Origin: Candidatus Peregrinibacteria bacterium
Lineage (GTDB): Bacteria; Patescibacteriota; Gracilibacteria; UBA1369; PNNO01
Direction of reading: 5' to 3'
NCBI GenBank assembly: GCA_014728955.1
Contig: WJKT01000089.1
Coordinates: 1 to 9,854 of the forward strand
Length of the DNA stretch: 9,854 nucleotides
Positions 5,979-9,854 of the stretch are shown one piece after another. Below the pieces are notes generated by a model. It was not told the DNA's origin. It searched no databases and saw nothing but the letters and a program-made list of their open reading frames with translations. Position 1 is the first letter of the stretch; every line of letters starts with the position of its first letter. Position numbers and translations under genes: made by a program.

Positions 5979-7288
5979 AAACCGTATTAAAAAATGCACA
6001 TTTGGTCTTACCCGAGGAAACAAAACACGGTGATCTTCTTATTGAAGACGGCCTTATTGCTACAATAGGGGGGTCTATTGATGCACCGGGGGCTGAAGAA
6101 ATTGATTGTTCGGATAAATGGGTGCTGCCCGGTGTTATTGATGCACATGTTCATTTTCGTTCACCCGGATATGAATACAAGGAAGATTGGGAAACCGGAA
6201 GTAAAGCGGCATTGGCGGGAGGAGTGACTACGGTCTTTGATATGCCCAATACAAAACCTCAAACAACGACTGCCGAAACGTTGAAAAGCAAACGGGCGTT
6301 GGCGCGCAAAGGATCGTTGGTGAATTTTGGTTTGTTTCTGGGGGCAACCGGAGAGAATATTGATGTGATTAATGAAGCTGAAGGGATTGTCGGGGTAAAA
6401 GTATATATGGGACAGACAACGGGTCAGGAAATTGCCGATCCCGATGAGGCGCTCGATACCATGCTTCGTGATTTGTTTGAACGAACGCATCGGGTTATTG
6501 CCGTTCATGCTGAAGATGAAACGCAAATTCGCAAACACATGAAAACATACAAAGGAGAAGAATTTCCGGAAATACATTCTCTTATACGTAATGATTCCGT
6601 TGCGTATACCGCGGCGCGACGAGCTGTTCATATAGCCAAAAAATATAGTGGGAGATTGCATATTTGTCATTTGAGCACTAAAAAAGAAGTTGCATTGCTT
6701 GCTAAATATACGGATGACAATATTACCGCTGAAGTTGCTCCACACCATCTGTTTTTTACCGTTAGCGATTATGCACAGCGGGGAACCTTGCTGAAAATGA
6801 ATCCTCCGCTTCGCAGCCATGCTGATGTGGATGCTTTGTGGGAGGCTTTGATTGATGGTTCTATTCCTATGATTGCAACCGATCATGCACCGCATTTAAA
6901 GAAAGAAAAGCTTCGCGGGTATTGGGATGCTCCGGCGGGCGTGCCGGGTGTGGAAATGGTCTTGCCGCTTTTGCTTGATAGTGTGCATGAAAAGATGCTG
7001 GATATTCATCAGGTGGTTTCATTGTTATGTGAAGGACCGGCCCGGGTTTATGGTGTAAAGAATAAAGGGCGATTGCGTGAAGGATATGACGCTGATTTGG
7101 CCGTAGTGGATATGGACATGATGCGCACGGTGCACAATGAACGTGTTATGAGTAAGTGTGGCTGGACGCCGTATGATGGAATGGATGTGCGTGGATGGCC
7201 GATTATGACGTTTGTAGGTGGTCGTTTAATGATGGAAAACGGTTCAATTGTGTCCGGACACAACGGACGCGAGGTTGAGCTTGTCTAA
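5975..7288 (+). CDS. pyrC: Dihydroorotase (type I, amidohydrolase superfamily)
   Basis: The 437-residue TIM-barrel amidohydrolase carries the dihydroorotase signatures DAHVHFRSPG (His58, His60), FDMPNTKP (88-95), GVKVYMG with Lys142 in the bridging-ligand region, AVHAEDE (His178), HICHLS (His232), KMNPPLRS (274-281) and IATDHAPH (Asp303). These supply the zinc ligands and substrate contacts. The length and the MPNT and NPPLRS motifs fit type I (about 430 residues) rather than the shorter E. coli type II enzyme; allantoinase or hydantoinase is less likely beside pyrB. It catalyses reversible cyclisation of carbamoyl aspartate to dihydroorotate. The ATG shares bases with the pyrB TGA and has no SD of its own, consistent with translational coupling. 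No clear terminator follows the gene. Confidence 0.96.
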   Translation: MKTVLKNAHLVLPEETKHGDLLIEDGLIATIGGSIDAPGAEEIDCSDKWVLPGVIDAHVHFRSPGYEYKEDWETGSKAALAGGVTTVFDMPNTKPQTTTAETLKSKRALARKGSLVNFGLFLGATGENIDVINEAEGIVGVKVYMGQTTGQEIADPDEALDTMLRDLFERTHRVIAVHAEDETQIRKHMKTYKGEEFPEIHSLIRNDSVAYTAARRAVHIAKKYSGRLHICHLSTKKEVALLAKYTDDNITAEVAPHHLFFTVSDYAQRGTLLKMNPPLRSHADVDALWEALIDGSIPMIATDHAPHLKKEKLRGYWDAPAGVPGVEMVLPLLLDSVHEKMLDIHQVVSLLCEGPARVYGVKNKGRLREGYDADLAVVDMDMMRTVHNERVMSKCGWTPYDGMDVRGWPIMTFVGGRLMMENGSIVSGHNGREVELV

Positions 7289-7365
7289 TGATTGTTTGTA
7301 TGGTTTAATTGCTGTCTTGGACATAACGGATCTGACGAACGGAAGTCTGATGCCGTGTGTTCTTT

Positions 7366-7371
7366 TATAAT
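7366..7371 (+). promoter_or_regulatory. Perfect -10 box before the small membrane protein pair
   Basis: TATAAT stands 26 bases before the ATG at 7398, which would put a start near 7378. No good -35 lies 16-18 bases upstream, so the promoter may need an activator, or the pair may partly rely on read-through from pyrBC. Confidence 0.4.
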
Positions 7372-7397
7372 AAGGCCGACGGGAAAAAGGGGTAGCT

Positions 7398-7499
7398 ATG
7401 AAGAAAAAAGAAGATGTGCAAGAAGTGAACGTAGGTGGTTTGTGGATAGTTTTTGCTCTTGAAGTTTTATTTATTATCGTTCATTTAGGTCACTTGTAA
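7398..7499 (+). CDS. Small single-pass membrane protein, 33 residues
   Basis: This short frame starts with ATG, preceded by AAGGGG (7387-7392) at 5-base spacing, and ends with TAA. The product begins with a charged stretch, MKKKEDVQEVN, followed by one hydrophobic segment of about 20 residues (13-32: GLWIVFALEVLFIIVHLGHL) that reaches the C terminus. The basic N terminus suggests it stays in the cytoplasm. I do not recognise the family. It is followed after 14 bases by a second small membrane protein gene, and a terminator closes the pair. The SD, the amphipathic layout and the tandem arrangement favour a real gene. Possible roles are an accessory subunit of a membrane complex, a stress-induced small protein or a toxin. 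None can be proven here. Confidence 0.6.
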   Translation: MKKKEDVQEVNVGGLWIVFALEVLFIIVHLGHL

Positions 7500-7513
7500 C
7501 CAAGGAGTCTGCT

Positions 7514-7642
7514 ATGTGTACAGAGTCTGTCATAGGCGGCACAGGAGGAACTGTTTTTGCCCTTTTTGTAGCAATCCTCGCATTTTTTGGCGCACTGGTT
7601 ATTATTGGATTTCTTGTTCATATCAGTGTCGGTAAAAAGTGA
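7514..7642 (+). CDS. Small single-pass membrane protein, 42 residues
   Basis: ATG follows a strong SD, AAGGAG (7502-7507), at 6-base spacing; the frame ends with TGA. The product has a short N terminus with Cys2 and a glycine-rich IGGTGGT, then a hydrophobic helix (about 14-38, VFALFVAILAFFGALVIIGF at 14-33) with small residues such as GAL that could favour helix packing, and a basic end GKK. This C-terminal positive patch suggests the opposite orientation to the 33-residue neighbour. The family is unknown to me. The genes are 14 bases apart and share a terminator, so a two-component membrane complex is a reasonable inference. It is too short for routine gene callers, so it may be missing from annotated genomes. 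Confidence 0.65.
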   Translation: MCTESVIGGTGGTVFALFVAILAFFGALVIIGFLVHISVGKK

Positions 7643-7652
7643 CGAGTATGCA

Positions 7653-7690
7653 AAGGTGTCCGAGATATCCCGTCGGCCACCTCTTTTTTT
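7653..7690 (+). terminator. Rho-independent terminator after the small membrane proteins
   Basis: GGTG-T-CCGA (7655-7663) pairs with TCGG-C-CACC (7673-7681), with one mismatch in the stem and a 9-base loop, followed by CTC and a run of seven or more T residues. It separates the small gene pair from the kinase promoter. Confidence 0.8.
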
Positions 7691-7702
7691 ATCCTTGAAT
7701 AC

Positions 7703-7731
7703 TTGCAAAATTCTTTAAAATATGTTTTAAT
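7703..7731 (+). promoter_or_regulatory. Promoter of the protein kinase gene
   Basis: TTGCAA (7703-7708) and TTTAAT (7726-7731) are 17 bases apart, and a TG dinucleotide at 7723-7724 makes an extended -10. Transcription should begin near 7738, leaving a leader of about 170 nt before the kinase ATG. Confidence 0.55.
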
Positions 7732-7737
7732 AGTAAC

Positions 7738-7912
7738 CTTTTTAGGAAACAAACGGGAAAGGCTTTTAAAAGCACTTTTCCGGCGATCCTTGAAAGATCG
7801 GCTGACGAGATACAATGCTCTATGTGAAAAACGATGCATATTTTTCGCATAGGGATTAAAGGATAAAAAACAACCAACTTTTTGAAACACGACAGAACAG
7901 AAAGGAAATGAT
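7738..7912 (+). promoter_or_regulatory. Structured 5' leader of the kinase mRNA (three hairpins)
   Basis: Three separate hairpins follow one another. Hairpin 1 is 7754-7782: CGGGAAAG with CTTTTCCG plus GCTT/AAGC, a TTAA loop and one bulged A. Hairpin 2 is 7784-7800: CGATC/GATCG with a 7-base loop. Hairpin 3 is 7818-7854: about 14 pairs built on CTATGTGAAAAA/TTTTTCGCATAG with loop CGATGCATA. None is followed by a T run, so these are not simple terminators. The SD AAAGGA (7901-7906) lies 47 bases beyond hairpin 3 and is unpaired in this fold. A 14-codon frame starts at 7815 inside the leader without an SD. The arrangement resembles a cis-regulatory leader, but I could not match it to a named riboswitch. 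Confidence 0.45.
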
Positions 7913-9854
7913 ATGAAACGCACGGAATATGACAAGATTTTGGAAAGAATTGACCGAAACAAGAAAGGAGGAGATCCAAACATTGGGAAAAAAGTAGGTA
8001 GCTCAACATTGCTGGTCGAAGAAATCGGCCGCGGTGCCATGGGTGCTGTCTACTTAGGTTACGATACCAAGCTGGAACGCAAGGTAGCGGTAAAAGTGCT
8101 CCTTCGGGAGATGTTTACCGATGAACGACAGTACAACCTGCTCAAAACCCTGCTCGTACAGGAAGGACGAAATCTCGCCAAGGTTCGACACCGCGGCGTG
8201 GTTGAGGTTTTCGAACTGGACGATGAGTTTCCTGCTTTGATCATGGAACTTATCGAACATGGAGAGGACTTGCAGTCTTTTCTTTACCGAAAAAAACAGG
8301 AGTGGGGAACAACCGGGTTCCGGTTGTGGTTCTTGAGTATCATGGAGCAGATTGCCTTTGCTCTTGGTGCAGCTCACTCCAGAGGAGTCGTACATAAAGA
8401 TCTGAAGTTTAGCAACGTGATGATTTTTAAAGACTCCGAAGGTGAATGGAGCGTCAAGGTCATTGACTTTGGCCTGGCTCAGAACCTGATGCGTATCAAG
8501 TTGACTCATGGGGTAACGCTTCTCGGTACACCTCACTATATGGCTCCCGAACAATGGGATGACCATTGGTCGCTTGATGCAAAAGCCGATGTTTATTCCT
8601 TTGGAATCATGCTGTATGAGGTTCTCTTGCAGTGTGACTTTCAGGAAGAACATGAAGACCATGAGCTGATTAAGCAACGCGCCAAGGACAGTTTGTATGT
8701 TCGTAAGCGTGTAGGGCATCTGCCCATTGATCAGAGGACCCCGTTTGAGTTTCTGCTTGCCGTGGAAAAATCCAAACGGGCCGGCGGTATGCTGGAAGTT
8801 GTTGGTGTTCTCAGAAATCTGCGACTTGCTATCATGCATCGCGATGAAGAGGCTCCCGGCACCAGTTTTCCGTTCCCGGGCGAGACGCAAACCTCTTCTG
8901 TATCCCAGTCATCTCACAAGATGGCACAGGAAGCGGAAGAAGAATTTGCGGAAAACCTGGTAACACCGCCCCCGGTTCAAGTTCCCTCCGACCCACCCCA
9001 CCCTCAACCGTCCAAACAATCTCCGAGATATCAAGAGACTATGCTTGGACACCCCGGCCAGCCCGTTTCAGGCAATACCGATGTTGACATTTCAGCTTCC
9101 GCTGAAGACACACCGGCACCCGCCGAAGAACCTGACAGCTCGGCCGAGGGAACTCCCGTTCCCGCATTGTACGATGTGATTGATGAAGAAGAGATTGAAC
9201 CCTCCACGCCTCATGTGTGGTGGAAATTTCATCTTCCGATCGGTTTGACACTGGTTATTCTGTTCATCGGTCTGCCGGTTGCGTATTTCAGTATACGTAA
9301 CGGCGCCAAGGCCGACACTGAAAGCGGGACCACCATATCCGCGATGACGTTTCCCAAGGAAACGAAAGCGGATCGTAAGGTGAAAAAGTCCGTACAGAAA
9401 AAACCTAAAAAACCTAAAAAACCGGTCAAAAAAGTCGTCACTCGTAAACGTTCCACTCGAAAATCTCCCACCCCCCGTCCTCCCAAGACCGGCGAACTGC
9501 CCAGCTTGTCCTATGTTGTTCACCTCTTTGATCGTTATGATCGGTGGTGTAACAAGCATGATAGAAATAAAGACAAGTTCGTGCAGATGCCCGTCTTTCG
9601 AGCTTTCTGTCTTCGTAAAAAGGCAACAGAGCTGTACAAACGTGATCGGCGTAATCCTGAATTAGCCATTGCGTTGCTCGATGAAGTTCGAGCCAGACTC
9701 TGTTTTCATGAACTGGTATACCGCAAAGGATACAAAGATAATTCTCTTCATAAAGAGTGTCGTCGTATCCGGAAGTGGATCTACAAAAAGTTCACCTACT
9801 TTGTGAAAGGCAAAAAGCTCCAGCGTATCCATCGATACCTGGAGAAGCGCGCTT
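7913..9854 (+). CDS. Transmembrane Ser/Thr protein kinase (3' end outside window)
   Basis: The frame is open for 647 codons to the window edge. ATG is preceded by AAAGGA at 6-base spacing. The kinase domain spans about 30-310: glycine loop GRGAMGAVYLG (39-49), Lys61 in VAVKV, Glu84 (helix C), the catalytic loop HKDLKFSN (161-168, Asp163, Asn168), IDFG (184-187) and MAPEQW (210-215). It is a Hanks-type (PknB-like) enzyme with HKD instead of HRD. A Pro/Glu/Ser-rich acidic linker (312-432) leads to one membrane helix (441-460). The part beyond it begins with a Lys/Pro-rich stretch (484-525, including three tandem KKP units) and then a Lys/Arg- and aromatic-rich segment with no recognisable PASTA or NHL repeats. 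The expected topology is kinase inside, basic region outside. The catalytic residues are present, so it should be active. The ligand and substrates are unknown. Its codons end in C or G more often than those of pyrC, which may reflect expression level or different origin. Confidence 0.92.
   Translation, partial: MKRTEYDKILERIDRNKKGGDPNIGKKVGSSTLLVEEIGRGAMGAVYLGYDTKLERKVAVKVLLREMFTDERQYNLLKTLLVQEGRNLAKVRHRGVVEVFELDDEFPALIMELIEHGEDLQSFLYRKKQEWGTTGFRLWFLSIMEQIAFALGAAHSRGVVHKDLKFSNVMIFKDSEGEWSVKVIDFGLAQNLMRIKLTHGVTLLGTPHYMAPEQWDDHWSLDAKADVYSFGIMLYEVLLQCDFQEEHEDHELIKQRAKDSLYVRKRVGHLPIDQRTPFEFLLAVEKSKRAGGMLEVVGVLRNLRLAIMHRDEEAPGTSFPFPGETQTSSVSQSSHKMAQEAEEEFAENLVTPPPVQVPSDPPHPQPSKQSPRYQETMLGHPGQPVSGNTDVDISASAEDTPAPAEEPDSSAEGTPVPALYDVIDEEEIEPSTPHVWWKFHLPIGLTLVILFIGLPVAYFSIRNGAKADTESGTTISAMTFPKETKADRKVKKSVQKKPKKPKKPVKKVVTRKRSTRKSPTPRPPKTGELPSLSYVVHLFDRYDRWCNKHDRNKDKFVQMPVFRAFCLRKKATELYKRDRRNPELAIALLDEVRARLCFHELVYRKGYKDNSLHKECRRIRKWIYKKFTYFVKGKKLQRIHRYLEKRA
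9398..9424 (+). repeat. 9-bp tandem repeat inside the kinase gene
   Basis: The unit AAAAAACCT occurs three times in a row (the last ends in CCG), encoding the KKPKKPKKP stretch just outside the membrane helix. Because the unit is a multiple of three, slippage would change the number of Lys-Lys-Pro units without breaking the frame. Confidence 0.7.

Noticed and set aside
6161..6895. 244-codon open frame antisense to pyrC
   Set aside because: It lies wholly inside pyrC, which carries all dihydroorotase motifs. Its translation is Cys/Arg/Ile-rich without recognisable features.
8054..8890. 278-codon open frame antisense to the kinase gene
   Set aside because: It mirrors the kinase domain, whose motifs prove the plus-strand frame. 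The product shows no domain and it has no SD or promoter of its own. It is a shadow.

Overview
The window looks like a stretch of bacterial chromosome with moderate GC content and the standard genetic code. TGA acts as a stop in pyrB and in a small gene, and no long reading frame is interrupted by it. Nothing here fixes the taxon. The mix of housekeeping genes, several starts with no visible Shine-Dalgarno (SD) sequence and a transmembrane Ser/Thr kinase would fit an uncultivated lineage, possibly a Patescibacteria/Peregrinibacteria-like one, but that is a low-confidence guess. I see no insertion sequence, integrase, phage gene, CRISPR array, tRNA or rRNA.

Layout: (1) 1-2020, minus strand: the first 673 residues of a DinG-type helicase with an N-terminal DnaQ-like exonuclease domain; the gene runs off the left edge. 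(2) 2021-2640: a gene-free interval holding a near-consensus sigma-70 promoter, about 400 nt with many predicted helices, and a textbook Rho-independent terminator. I read it as an independent non-coding RNA gene that I cannot assign to a family. (3) 2641-3234, plus strand: a small polytopic methyltransferase-like protein of the isoprenylcysteine carboxyl methyltransferase (ICMT) type. (4) 3242-4955, minus strand: carA, preceded by an unrecognised 200-residue gene. (5) 5064-7288, plus strand: pyrB and pyrC, overlapping by 4 bases. (6) 7398-7642, plus strand: two tandem genes for single-pass membrane proteins of 33 and 42 residues, each with an SD sequence, between their own -10 box and a terminator. 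(7) 7703-9854, plus strand: a promoter, a roughly 170-nt leader with three strong hairpins, and a transmembrane Ser/Thr protein kinase that runs off the right edge.

How the genes work together: carA, pyrB and pyrC cover the first three steps of de novo pyrimidine synthesis (glutamine amidotransfer for carbamoyl phosphate, carbamoyl aspartate, dihydroorotate). They are arranged divergently around a 108-bp gap whose two putative promoters overlap at the -35 position. The large subunit CarB and the later enzymes PyrD, PyrE and PyrF are not in the window. The most novel-looking parts are the orphan RNA gene at about 2151-2564, the pair of tiny membrane proteins, and the structured leader plus unusual Lys/Pro-rich outer part of the kinase.
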